64,000 nucleotides of DNA, from contig OZ026630.1 in NCBI GenBank assembly GCA_964020975.1, positions 24,768,739 to 24,832,738 of the forward strand, in the 5' to 3' direction. Each line of letters opens with the position of its first letter. Positions within the stretch are counted from its first letter, which is position 1. Source of the DNA: Hermodice carunculata (Eukaryota; Annelida; Polychaeta; Eunicida; Amphinomidae). Below the pieces are notes generated by a model. That model searched no databases, was not told the DNA's origin, and saw only the letters and a program-made list of their open reading frames with translations. Position numbers and translations under genes: made by a program. Shown here piece after piece: positions 35,081 through 48,339 of the stretch.

Positions 35081-36200
35081 GCCTGACCAAAAAGCTTTAA
35101 CGGGAGAGTTTGAATTTAAACCTGCTGAGCAGAGCAATGCGCTGACTAGCTTTATTGGCAACACGTTTTATGTGAGTTTTCCAGGATAGACTACTGCTAA
35201 GGGTAGAGCCAAGGTGATGTGTTATAAACAATATATGCAAGTTGATTTTTGGTGGAGTGGTCAGCCGTGACACTAGAGATTTTTCAAGTGAGAAGATTAT
35301 TGCCAAAGAGGTATTCATAGAGAGCAATTAACACCAGGTGTTCGAAAACTTTGGAGACATTAAACAATCAAGACCTTGGGCGGTAGTTGCTTTTTATTTG
35401 TCTGTTAGCCTTTTAAAACCCGAGACAAATGTTAGATTTCTTGCAAAAGTTCGGGAAACAAGAAAGACTGAGAGAGAGTTTAAAGATTTTCATGAAAGGT
35501 TTGCAGATAGACTCAGTGGTATTTTTAAGCAGAATATTCCCAGTATAATCGGAACCAGATGCAGAAGTAATCCGGATGGAAGACTCGACTGTCTTTACAC
35601 TGTCTGCATAAAAAGTGATATGAGATAGGCGTGCCTCTGTTTGAAAAGTATGTACAAGCAAGGATTGTGAGTCAACGTCAGGAGTAGTTCTGTACTGAAG
35701 TGTAAAGTACATATTAAATAATATATTTCACGTTTGTCCAGTTACAAGACAAAATTTTATAATCCGCGATGATAGGTGGAATGTCTTTGTGAACTTTGCA
35801 TCCTAGAACGGATTTAGGGAACCTCTGCGTAGGGTTAATATCTTTTCCATCAAATTGATTGCACAGTCTGCAGAAAGAAGAGCAAACAGACTGCCAGATT
35901 AAGTTGAAAACTCTGTTGCGACAGTTTTTGTACAGCTGTGCTAATGTATTTTGTAGTTTCCGAGGTTTTCCGTGGTTTGTCCTTAGGCTGAATGGTAACT
36001 TCCCTGAAGGGGATGAATCTTTTGGCTATGTATAAAATAGACTGGACCAGTATGCCACAACATGATCCACAGTATCAAATACTTCATGACCACTGTCCTA
36101 TGGGGTGGAGAAGAGAGCAGAATTAAGATATGAAAAGTTGGCCTTTTAAAGGGTGTGTGTTTGTGGCTGTAGGGAGAAAAGGAGCAGAATACTATTAGTT

Positions 36201-36695
36201 ATTCACTGTTTTAGTGTGAAATACAGGAAGTATCTCCCCCAAAGACAGCTGTATTACCCGAGGCGAAGCTGAGGGTAATACAGCTGTCTTGGGGGAGATA
36301 CTTCCGGTATTTCACACTAAAACAGTGAATGAAGATTTTATCCCATTTTTGATGATGTAATTTCATGCCCAAAAATACCCCGCTGCTGCTGCAATTCACT
36401 TCACAGTCCGCCAACATGTTGTCGTCTGCAGCGCGTCAAGGCTTGTATCGCATGACAAAGACTTCTGGTGGCTGATCGATGCACTAACCAGATAGGGAGA
36501 TACAGCGAGAATACCGCTGTATTCCCCAGCCAGTTACGAGAATACCGCTGTATTCCCCGGTCAGTTTCAGGAATCTCGCTGTATTTCACCTTTGCAGTAA
36601 TTAATGCACAAATAAGGGTAATACAAAGAGTGTACCATAGCTATTTACCAATCAGAAGCCAAGGATTCTATCAAAAATGGGATAAAACATAGTGA
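36201..36695. mobile_element. Fold-back (hairpin) element with 58-bp arms
   Basis: Left arm 36201-36259 and right arm 36273-36330 are complementary with one mismatch and one single-base indel. A 13-base loop (gaggcgaagctga) separates them. Further right, tttatcccatttttgat (36335-36351) is the perfect complement of 36668-36684, so the whole 495-bp block folds on itself. A 31-bp minisatellite lies in the middle. No coding sequence is present. It lies between the linker and endonuclease parts of the minus-strand LINE and is therefore probably an insertion in it. A MITE or fold-back DNA transposon is the likely class, but no target duplication was settled. Confidence 0.65.
36506..36590. repeat. 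31-bp minisatellite, three units
   Basis: Units begin at 36506, 36537 and 36568. The core is gaataccgctgtattcccc with changes in the third copy. It is inside the fold-back element. Confidence 0.75.
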
Positions 36696-37200
36696 TTACT
36701 TAGAAATTGGGGCAAGAATACCAGTATCCAAGACAAGGCCTGGTGAATCGGTAATAATAAGATCTAGAAGACTGTATGAATATTCACTTATTCTGGTACG
36801 TTCTTCAATAATTTGAAAGAGTTTATGTCAGATACTAGGATAACAAGAGATAAACCAGGCTGACTGTCGGAATGTATGGATTCCCACGCCTCACACCTAT
36901 CTTTAAAGTCACCAGTTACTATCACAATAAATGGATTGAATTTAATGGCTGGTGCAACATGAGTTGCCAAAGAAGGATGGACGATTTCCCATACTTCATC
37001 AGCCTGACCAGGTGTGTGATAGTAATTCCCAATCAATACTTTCCCTCGCAATGTGGATGTCTCTATCCAAATACGTTTGCTGCCATTGCTCTCCAGATCG
37101 AAACGTCTCAGACATGGAAGAGATGAACTTACGAAAGTCATAACCCCACTGCCTCTGAAAGGGTGACTATGTTAACATTTTCAGAATGCGCTAAAAGATC

Positions 37201-39179
37201 TTTTTTTTTTTTCAATTTTACCGGCACTTTGTATGCTACGAACATAGCAATGGCAAAATTTAAATTAATTCCCAGAGAATGTAGTTGGAGGACCCAAATT
37301 CGGACGAACGCCTATAGCAAGATATATGTTGAAAAGAAATGATGTGCCATAGACAGAAAAATCTTTTAAATATAATACTTGCCAGCGAAAGTGCAAGTAA
37401 ACAAAGGGACGAAGTTATCTGAGACCTGCAAGAAAGTATACTTGTAGTGGAAGAGACCAATGGTTATTCTGTACTGAATGAGAGAAATACCCATTGACAG
37501 CGTAGAAACAAAGGTAGGTTAAGCATGTGGGCATGTGAACACATCTGTAATGGTAGTGTGCAAAGGGTGACAATACCTATAGGCTCAAATATTTAAAGCA
37601 TGTCCACCAGGAAAATGGAAGTACGGTATCAGTGTCATAAACTGCCAGGGCTGTATGTTCGTGGACGAGGTATGAAAAGGTGTTGACCTACTGTAGAATA
37701 TCGAATGATGTAACATCGTGACATGACACAGCATAACAAAAGTATATAAAGAAATACAAAAAAGCAAAATGGTCGAGGAAAGGAGAACATTTGATACGAC
37801 AAATGAAATAGGACATACCATGTGGAAGGCTTTTCTTATTAGAGCATGGCTTTAACAAGCTATTATGCCAATTAGTACATTTCAATTTGAAACGAATGTG
37901 TGCTTATTATCTTAGATACCCAGTAGAGAATTTGAAGCACACGAAGGTGTATACAACGTGATTTAAGAGGAAACATCGTGTGGCTAACATATTGGCAACT
38001 AAATAGTAAAAATTGACCAAAAATAATAAGAATTACATAAAATGAAGAAAGTTGGATTGTTTGAATATCGATGTGCTAAACAGACGTTATGCAATAAAAA
38101 TGTTCTGCTAGTCAAGCACATAGATTAAGTTGTCTGCATACATTTTTCCAGCAGAAACACAAACCCGTCAGGACTTAAGATTTTACTGAAAGATAGTAGG
38201 AGTCCAAACATCGAAAAAAAGGGTGTGTTTAAACTTGAGTTTGTCACAAAACTGAGTGTAAGTAAACGGAATGTACCAAGAAAGTCATGATAAACGCAGC
38301 TCAGGCAACATGATATCAAATGCTCTTTGACGAAAACTGGCGTGAAGTGTGCACTAAACATTGCATGTACAGAATGATTATGATTGCTGTAAGCAGGATA
38401 AACAGACAAAATAGAAAAAAAGGATATAAAGTTCGCCCACAGAAACTTTAATTTACATAAAAAGACTGGATAACAGGAGTTAATATTCAGTAAACTAAAC
38501 TTCAGTTTGATAAAGATGCATGTATGATGAGTTGCATAATATTCTTGTTGGTGTACGCTCTCATAGATTTGCGGCCACACAACAACATGTCTCAACACCA
38601 ATTGATAATTATGTTAACATTAAAGATCAGTATATACGTCACGTATTTACTGAACGCACCACATTGCTGAAAGTGACGGCCATGTTTGCAGCATATACCT
38701 AATATGCAAACTTTCAATACTGGAGCAGTTGTGTTGGTGGAACAACCATATATGGATACATAGCAACTCCATACATAGAGCATTTGATCACATACAGAGA
38801 ATGAAATCAAATCAATGACAAATAGAGTCAAACTGATGACTAATGTCTTAAGCAGCTGATAAGTATTGCAACCTTCATATGATTATGCATTCACAGACAA
38901 CTGACAAGTCTATCATTCATAATTATACCTGGTGACAGCCTCATATAAGTATGTGGCTGAAACTGGTGTAATCACAGATACACAACATTTTCTGTTCCCC
39001 TACAGTTAAGGTTTCTCAAGACTTGTGAAGTAAATGTTGGATGTGTTCCCGTATTTTGATAGTATTTTCTCAATTGAAAGAAAAATCCAACTTACAACCA
39101 GAACTCAAACTTTTTACTGGGTGACATTGTAAGTTAGAAGCATTAGTGATGTTTGACAGTCATGTTTGACAGACACTGA
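37201..39179. other. No gene recognised
   Basis: AT-rich sequence with a poly(T) near 37201-37214. A 158-residue open frame on the minus strand (38125-38601) has a composition like translated AT-rich noncoding DNA and no recognisable domain. Confidence 0.45.
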
Positions 39180-41540
39180 TCATTATGACTCCCGTTTCAA
39201 GAAAAAGTTGATATGCGAATCAAAATCAGCATCCATTTTCCTGGAATCCACAGACGGACAAGGTCTCTCTATGAAAATATCACTACCACAAGGCGTAGAT
39301 GCTTTTGAATAATTGTTGAATAGAATTTCCTCTAATGGCACAGCACTACCAACTACAAGACCAGGCTTATGTGTAATATATTGGTCACTCAAGTCGGTCA
39401 TGACTGTTGGAGCCTGACCTTGACCTTGAACCAGAACTATTGGAGAGACTAAGTCTCGTTTAATTGGAACTGGTGTTATAACATAGCACCCCAGGTATAC
39501 ATTCTGTATTTACAGAGTACCATGCACTCGCCTGTTTGGTGGAATAACCAGCTTTTGTTCTAGCATAACTTTCCACATTACATGCTAGGACTCTCTGTTC
39601 TGAGAAAGTATTCCTGGAATAATGTTGTTATCCATCATAAGGGTATTGTTTTTTTTCAAAGTTACAACACCATCATGTGATAACAGAAAATCCAATCCAA
39701 TGATAAACTGTTTAGTGATGGGTGCTACAAAGACATCCCAATGGTAGGTCTTATTCTATATTGTGATCTGCACATCTTTTGCATAAAAAGCAGACATGTT
39801 GCTTCTGTAGCAGCACCCTTAAGTGGGACTTCTTCCAGACTTTTGAAGTCTAACTTATTCTTTTGGCTATGTCCTCACTTATTACTGAAACGTGAGCTGC
39901 CATATCCATAACTGCTTATAATTCAATGAAGTTTACATGGGCTTGCACAATAATATTGCAGCATTGTGTCTTTTAAAATACAATTTCTCTCAAGAGAGAG
40001 CTATTTATACTGTGTATATATTCATGGCCGTCGCTCTTTGAGTTGCCTGGTTGCTAGTACCTACAAGCCTCTTTTGTTTACCCTCCCCAGTGATGGAGTC
40101 TGGGGAGGTGTTGACTTCAGAGAGCTAGTCTTTTTAGGGCATTCTCTGTGACGTGCTTTTGCACCTTATACATATCCCCACTTTCATAGTTGGTGTTGTG
40201 GGTCCATCCACCTTGGCCATCTTTGCTACACTCCCTGGACTATAGGGCAACTCGACTTGTTTAGAGCCGAGAATACTCTTCAATAAATTAGCCATACTTT
40301 TTAAACCTTCCTCTATACCAGCTTTAACTGCTGCAGAGACTGGTCTATCCATTAGTGTGGCAATGCTCTCCTCCATGGGCCCTGTATTCTTTATGTCTAC
40401 AGCTGCAGCCCTTACAGACAGCAATTCAACATCTTCACCAAAAGGTAACACACTTGACTGCTTCTTTCCAAAAATAGTCTCATTGTCTTGTTCATGGATT
40501 TTTTTCATCTGGTTTAGAGCAACCTCTAGATCTGCTGGTTCCTTGGTGAGAACTTGTAAAGCTGCCCTTGTATGCATGCAACCTTTGAGGAAAGCTTCCA
40601 TGACCATATTTCCCATAATTTCCAACAATTAATTGGCACTAGGATATCTTTCCTGACCCAGTTCTGGGGCTCTCTTGATGAATTCTTCATGTGACTCATC
40701 CGGTTTTGCCTCAGGTCTATAGCTGATGCCATATACTGGCTGGGCCTTTTTCCTCTCATATCTGATCATCTCTGACCTCTTGACCTAAACTGTCAAGGAA
40801 GTCTAAGGCCCAATCACGTAGGCTGGTGATAAGGCTGTCAAACCTGTCGATATCATCACAAGCATATCACTGTGCTCGTTTTCCAAATTAGAGAATCAAA
40901 GGCGTTCAATCTTGTTTCCCATCAAAAGGGGCCATTTTGAGACCTAGGGGTTCCCGTTTTCACCTGGTCATATTATTCCTTCCTCGTGGAGCATTAAGTT
41001 ACCCCAGACGTGGATGGGTAATATTTACAGCAAATTGCCTCATATTTTGTGGCTGTGGTGCAACCATCTGTGGAGCCACATTCCACCGCAACCCTGCTGG
41101 TGGAACATTAGGTACATTCCTACACTACAGGTTAACCTTGAAGTGGAACTCCCTGAGGCTGGGATTATACATTCTGTAGCACATAAACTGGTTCAGGAAG
41201 AACATTAACTTGTGCCACAGGTGGCACTATATTAGGCCTAGCATTGTGTGGAGCCAGAGGATGTAATCCTGTAGGGCCACCATTGTCCTGATTCTCTGCA
41301 GTGGCAATATTTAATTGCAGATAAGGGTGCACAGTAGTCAGCTGTGCTAGAACAGTAGTTAACTGTGTCATTGGACCAGGTTCCACAGTGGTCAACTGCA
41401 CATTAGGACTATTGGGTACAGTGGTCAACTGTATATGGGTTGTACCAACTCGTGGCAGAGTAGCTATATATCCTGATGTTGAGGCCCATTTGTCACTCAT
41501 AAAAGTATGAAGGTTGAGTCGTAAAGGTACCATGTCTGTT
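39180..41540 (-). mobile_element. Old Ty3/gypsy fossil: gag and protease region
   Basis: Minus-strand text at 40628-40134 reads MVMEAFLKGCMHTRAALQVL, then EPADLEVALNQMKKIHEQ and VSAAVKAGIEEGLKSMANLL. It is clearly related to the gag at 62363-63556 (MAMEAFLRGCVHQQAAVQVL, LSTAIKTGIEEGMKGLASFL). The Pro-rich segment at 41533-41165 has four QLTTV motifs and corresponds to the Pro-rich region of that gag. The stretch about 39,400-39,940 resembles the protease region at 61662-62054 base by base. It is broken in many places and clearly older than the copy at 57-64 kb. No terminal repeats were identified. Confidence 0.75.
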
Positions 41541-43480
41541 AGCCAACACTGTTGCCAACAGTGTCAGAAATCAAATATACATTCAATTACATTAGATCAT
41601 CACATTTATGTTTCAAAATCATGCAAAATAAATTGCAATTTGCAAGATAAAAAAAATATGGAATTTTTTCAGCCAAAATGAAATTAAACTAACAAAAATC
41701 AACACAAATCAGTGATACCAAACCAAAAATTCAGTTTAGAACAAATTCCAACTGTTTTCTAGTTAAAAGTCGTGTGGTTTAGGATGGCAGCAGTCTTCAA
41801 AAGGTATCTCCACGCAGGCAACTTCTTTTGCTACCAAGTGAAGTACTGTCATGTGGACAGCACCCAAGAAAATGTACATTCAATATAAATACATGTCACG
41901 CATTTCACGCATATCACGTACCCTAAATCCCCAAGCTGCATAGATTTTGTCACAACACAATCAGGCTCCTTCACCCCTCGTGCAGTTGGATTTTGTTATT
42001 ACCACAATGCAGTCATGATGTCACTTCCCATGGGGACCATTCTGTAATTGTGCCGTGTACGACAATATTTTCTAGGTCTGATGGGAATGTATTTGGACAA
42101 TGTGGCCATTAAAAGGGAAACTATGAAGCTAGTGAGCAGTGAGACTGGCAACTTTTGATTGCAATTACCCATTTAATTTTTTCCCAAGTACATTACATCT
42201 ATATATTTTCTGATTACTACATATCCATAGATTTGTATCCATAGAGGTTTTTTTTTTTTTTTTTTTTTTTTTGCAGGATTGTAATTTGTTGAGATTTTAT
42301 AGCATTCTTCCTGACTTGGTAAGATTTGGTAGAAATCAGAAGAAATTTAAAATATATATCCATGTCCAGGATCGAATTCAATGGTTAGTCCTGAAATAGC
42401 ATAAATGAAAAGTTATAAAATTTTTAATTTAGTCCTGACAAGTTGTTCATTTTCCGTCTATAAATTGCTCCAAAAGTCATGGAAGCGGTTATCAGAAAAA
42501 AAATCCTAGGAACCGTTCCTGGATATGATATTTTTCCTTTAATGTCCGTTGATTTTAATGTGATAGGGCAACTTGTACGTTTGTGAGGCGAGATACAAAT
42601 TGCAGAGGTTGAGCAAAAAACAGTTCAGAGAAAACACATTGAGAGAAAAAGTTGCCAATTCTTACGCATTTATGGCTTAATATGACACAAACTGATTTCT
42701 TCTGTCCTGTGTTTTAATTATTGTGTGAAATAACCTTGTAGCTTTATCTATGTGATGTTGTCATTAAACAAAAGTATATTTTGTGGCTTAAATCTAGACT
42801 TTTTTTAACTTGCGAACACCACACTTGGCTGGTTTGGGTGTGGGTTCACATGCGGCTTTCCATATTTGGGGACCAGTAAGTGGATTGTGCTAATTTGTTT
42901 TTACATCAATAGAGAATTTCAAAGTAATCAGAACAATGGCAGTGATTAGTCTGAACTGGCCCATTCTTCTTTCCACGGCTAATGGTTTCCTGTGAGTGAC
43001 ACTTGTCAATAGCTCAATTGGTTTCCAGCGGTCATGGACTAATGACTGTGCAAACAAGGACATGGTTCATTTTCATGCCCATACAAACAAAACCATGTGT
43101 CCGGCACTGTTTAAACATTTCACTGTAAACAAAAGATTTGAGATCAATTATCTCATATAAATTTTATGTTCACACATCTGAGTTTTTGGGAGCATGTAGT
43201 TTAAGTATCAGACTATGCAAAAATATGAAAAAGTGATTAGAGGTTATCCAAAGGTGCGGCTTCAAATCTCCACCTTAAGTGGACAACCAGTGTTTACACC
43301 CCATGCGTTCAATTCACGGACATACAAACGTCTGTCGGAAGACCAGCATGAATGGATTTTTGGCTTAGCTTGAGCTGTTGGGGCTTGAAACAATAGCTGG
43401 GACCTATTTTTGGTCAGCTTCGCGGAAACAAACATGTCCTTGCACTTACGTTAAGCACCAAAAACAATCGCCTGGACCTG
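41541..43480. other. No gene recognised
   Basis: AT-rich sequence with a poly(T) run at about 42247-42272. No coding region, element end or RNA gene could be supported. Confidence 0.5.
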
Positions 43481-43524
43481 TTGAGAATTTAACAATAAAA
43501 GCCGTTGGTTTCCCGAATCCCCTT

Positions 43525-44200
43525 TTACCAACAGACGAGATCTATTAACATCAGACAACCTGAGGTCAAATCTTTTTGGCCTGATCTCTCGTAATCTTCA
43601 TTTTGACCAAACAACTGATTAGACCAGATCCTTTTGCCGTTACGCCTGCAGTATTGTTCCAGATCACCTTGTTCAGATTCAATATCTCCAAGTCTTGTCT
43701 CAAGGAAACTGATTGGAGTCTTTAGATTATCGATCTCTTGTTTATGAGTGTTCTTTAAACTATCGATCTCTTGTTTGTGTGTGTTCTTTATTGTCGTCAA
43801 GTCAGATTCAAAATCCTGAACATGCTTAGCTAGACTTTGCAGGGAGCTTTCATGGATCTTGTTATAAGCTTCAAAAACACGAGGATTCTTCAGTATGGAG
43901 GTAGTCACTCACCATGATGGATAGTGAAAGAGCAGAAGTATCACGAGGTTCTGCATGATATTGCTCTTTTAGCTCTGAAGAGATATTTGTTAGTGATTCC
44001 CGTGGGCGTGCCATACCTTTACCCTGCGCTGAGGTAGCAACATAAGTAATGGTTGGCTTACGGTGGGTACAGGCATGACTCTTGTCTTCCATTGTAAACA
44101 CAAGTACAATGACGGGAGCATTTGAATATAATGCGGCAATCAAAGTGTCACTAAATGTCCAGGAAACATTTAGCCTAGCAAACCACCAGTTTGGTCCCAA
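43525..44200 (-). mobile_element. LINE ORF1 fragment with coiled coil
   Basis: The minus strand from 44,098 reads MEDKSHACTHRKPTITYV, then QGKGMARPRESLTNISSELK. The latter resembles the ORF1 start near 29.9-30.0 kb (QGKGMERHRESRTGISPESK). After a frame change near 43,900 it continues with LAKHVQDFESDLTTIKN, two tandem KNTHKQEID units, LETRLGDIESEQGDLEQY and CRRNGKRI. A coiled coil leading into [DE]LEQY-x-RRN-x-[KL]-RI is the usual middle of ORF1 proteins in invertebrate LINEs. The text after RI is not recognisable. It may belong to the same family as the LINE at 32.9-37.2 kb, which has the same orientation. Confidence 0.65.
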
Positions 44201-44399
44201 AAGATCTCTATACCATCAAGAAAAATATGAAGAATGTTTTAGGAAAATAAGTCCATAGATCACACCAAAAATGGAAATCTTTGCAGTGACCACCGACAAA
44301 GGGTTTCACAGGCATTGACGATACACCCCTGACGTATTATAATAAACATATAATTTAGGTACATGGACGTGCACACGATACCCGCTTGCCCCTTTAAAT

Positions 44400-44720
44400 G
44401 CTATATGTGGACAAACAGCAGCAACTACTGTTAAAACAGTGTTGATTATGGTGTTAATTATATAAATTACAATATTCATGATAATGTTAATCATAACGTT
44501 CATTACGGTATTCATCATAATTAACAGGCATTAATTATACTTCTTGTGACTTCCTAGGTATCCACACATATCCACCTCACAAAATGGTGCCTGAACTAAT
44601 AATCTGACAACGTCACTTTAATTAGATGTTGATTGCGGTATCTTAATACAATATCTCCGGCGTTAATGATGCTCACTACCATGTTATTTATAGTGTTAAT
44701 TATAACATGTGACGACATTG
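44400..44720. repeat. AT-rich degenerate short repeat
   Basis: Variants of gttaattat and gttNattatg recur irregularly, at about 12-bp steps where dense. The translation as repeated N-T-I/V-M-N is a by-product. Confidence 0.5.
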
Positions 44721-46183
<1,463 letters not shown>

Positions 46184-46650
46184 ACTTATTTACAAACGAC
46201 CAATGTTTTCAGTACACTTTATACAGATGAACATGACAATGCCACCGTATTTACAGAATGAAGTTGTAGACTAAATTAGCCACGGTAATACTAATCCATA
46301 GGGTTAGACATAGACGCTTGCCGTCTCAATCATTCTTGAAGCTAACATTCCTCGTTTGTACACAGAAAGCAAGTTCAAAGAAGAAACGTGTATGAAGAAA
46401 AGTTGTTGACTGTTCGCCCACCATTCTTGACATATGAAGGACACAGACGACATCCATGTGCAATATGTATAAATATTCATATATTGTAACAATTTATGCT
46501 CCCATTTCTTTATTTTTCACAGAATATACTGTGTATCACCCTGTATATTTTATAACACGAAGGGGCTTTCAAGCTGGCGGTCATAAATAGCCTAAATAAG
46601 AGTCTCCTGACCACTTCCGCCTCATATCGGATGATGATGGTGATGAAAGT

Positions 46651-46713
<63 letters not shown>

Positions 46714-46714
46714 A

Positions 46715-46778
<64 letters not shown>

Positions 46779-46788
46779 GCTGCTGCTG
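46651..46788. repeat. Triplet repeats (ATC)n, (ATT)n, (GCT)n
   Basis: (ATC)n occupies about 46651-46712, (ATT)n about 46716-46778 and gctgctgctg 46779-46788. They give homopolymer-like frames (poly-Met, poly-Ile, poly-Asp) that are not genes. Confidence 0.95.
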
Positions 46789-48339
46789 GGCAAAAGAATT
46801 GGCGTCTCTTGTCTTTGAATATTGGAGCATTTCGATTTATTTTGAGGCCAATAAGTTGCATCTAGATAAGTCTTTAGGTTTATAAAGATTAAACATATAC
46901 AAGAAGCAATCAAAATCGCAACCAAGTTACCCATGATTACGACAACTCTAAAAGTGTTGAAAAAAAAAGAGACGCCATATATTTACCTTAAGGACACAGC
47001 GTATTATGTACCCTGAACTACATTAACATGAACCCAGAAAGCAATTGATGAGATCACATGAGAGATATAGATTAAATTGTTCATGCACTGGAAGAAAGTC
47101 TAACACTGTAGTTTCAATGTGAAAATATTTTGATTGGCTTCGATAAAAGTACTTTTTCAAGGGTATTAGCGCAACGCCTACATAACTTTAAAATATGGCA
47201 ACCAATCTTAATTATACATTACGAATATGTCAACCAGTCAAAGCTTACAATGGCATGCAAATTTGGTTGGTTCATCCTAAACTAAATATTTATTTGCAAG
47301 AGATAACGATTACGGACAGCAACATTTAAATAAATAAAGGTTAAAAATGAACAAGTAAATTTAGCAAACCTGTGTTTAGGATGATGAAAAAAAATCTTTT
47401 GCATGTGCGTACTACATATGAGGAAAACGAGTTTCTGGAATTTTTTGACGCCAAAACATTAATTCCTTTGATATGCAATTGAGTTCAATCTTTTCTCCCC
47501 TGAAAGCCTAATTACTTCAATACCGGCACGTTATTACAGCAGGGAGCTGGGGAAAGCCTTGCAGATTGATGCGAAAGGAGTTAATTTGTGTGAAAACATA
47601 ACAATTTTAGTATGGGCAAATTATTACACTGTTGGTCATAAGCCGTTGATTTTGGGCAAACGTGAAGGCTGCTTGGGACACACACACACAAAATCATGTG
47701 ATGAGTTCAGCATGTAAATAAGTAAAAAACTTCCCGAACCAATTGTGATGTGGAGGGGGGGTGATATTTCTGTTGAGAACATTAACTCGTCCCTGCTCTT
47801 GGTCCGGGTAGGTCATTAAGAGACCACATGAGATTGGTGTAGAGTAAGCTAGATCATTCTTGAAAAATGTCTGTTGGAAAGGCCACAATCATGGGATCGC
47901 ATGACTCAACAATGGTAGATGTCACAAAAATGAATGTGTGAGTGCATGATCTCTTAACGACTACAAAAACTGGACAGAATTCATGTCAAACTTCAACTTA
48001 CTAGGTAGGTCTCGTTTAACTGTTATATTTTGCGTCTGCATTAGTCACACGAGATCCGATGAGACTTTAAAGCTGTGTGGTCTACACTACATGTATATAT
48101 CCCTGTAATATCAAAAGCATTACAAAACAACTGACACTCTGAGTGCGAGATATTCAATTGTGTTTTAATAGTATGTCAGCATAACGTATATCAGCAAATA
48201 TGTGTTTTGAAGCAGATGGCTCTCTCCGCATGGCTGTTTAACCCGTAGCACCAATATTATAGGTAAATTTGTACCTTAGCTTCCAAGTTTTAGTATGATA
48301 TTCTTCATTTGTACATGAGTTGATTTTAAATTTACTCTA
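46789..48339. other. No gene recognised
   Basis: AT-rich sequence with a short (CA)n at about 47681-47692. Nothing else could be classified. Confidence 0.5.

Larger units (their letters stand above)
32930..37200 (-). mobile_element. LINE copy interrupted by two later insertions
   Basis: Read from right to left. 37141-36788 is an endonuclease part with WIETSTLRGKVLIGNYYHTP and FIVIVTGDF. About 36,100-35,340 is the linker with SASGSDYTGNILLKNTTES. 35327-35092 is the RT thumb with HHLGSTLSSSLSWKTHIKRV and LLSRFKFKLSR. About 33607-33240 is SMISPIFEYGSVLFD, then LILFFKITHNLTPTYL and FLPDTIKL. The C-terminal text fades out near 32,930. A plus-strand LINE (33608-35080) and a fold-back element (36201-36695) interrupt it. 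The RT palm is missing between linker and thumb. The linker is clearly related to that at 29.5-29.8 kb, so both copies belong to one family. Confidence 0.7.

Noticed and set aside
35338-35628. A 96-residue plus-strand frame (starting MFENFGDIKQ)
   Set aside because: The opposite strand carries the LINE linker, with recognisable text shared with the copy at 29.5 kb, so the plus frame is a shadow.
38125-38601. A 158-residue minus-strand open frame
   Set aside because: Residue use (F, L, S, C, H) is what AT-rich noncoding DNA gives. No domain, splice signal or neighbour supports it.
46510-46934. Open frames with poly-Met, poly-Ile, poly-Asp, poly-Tyr and poly-Asn
   Set aside because: Artefacts of the ATC and ATT triplet repeats on both strands.
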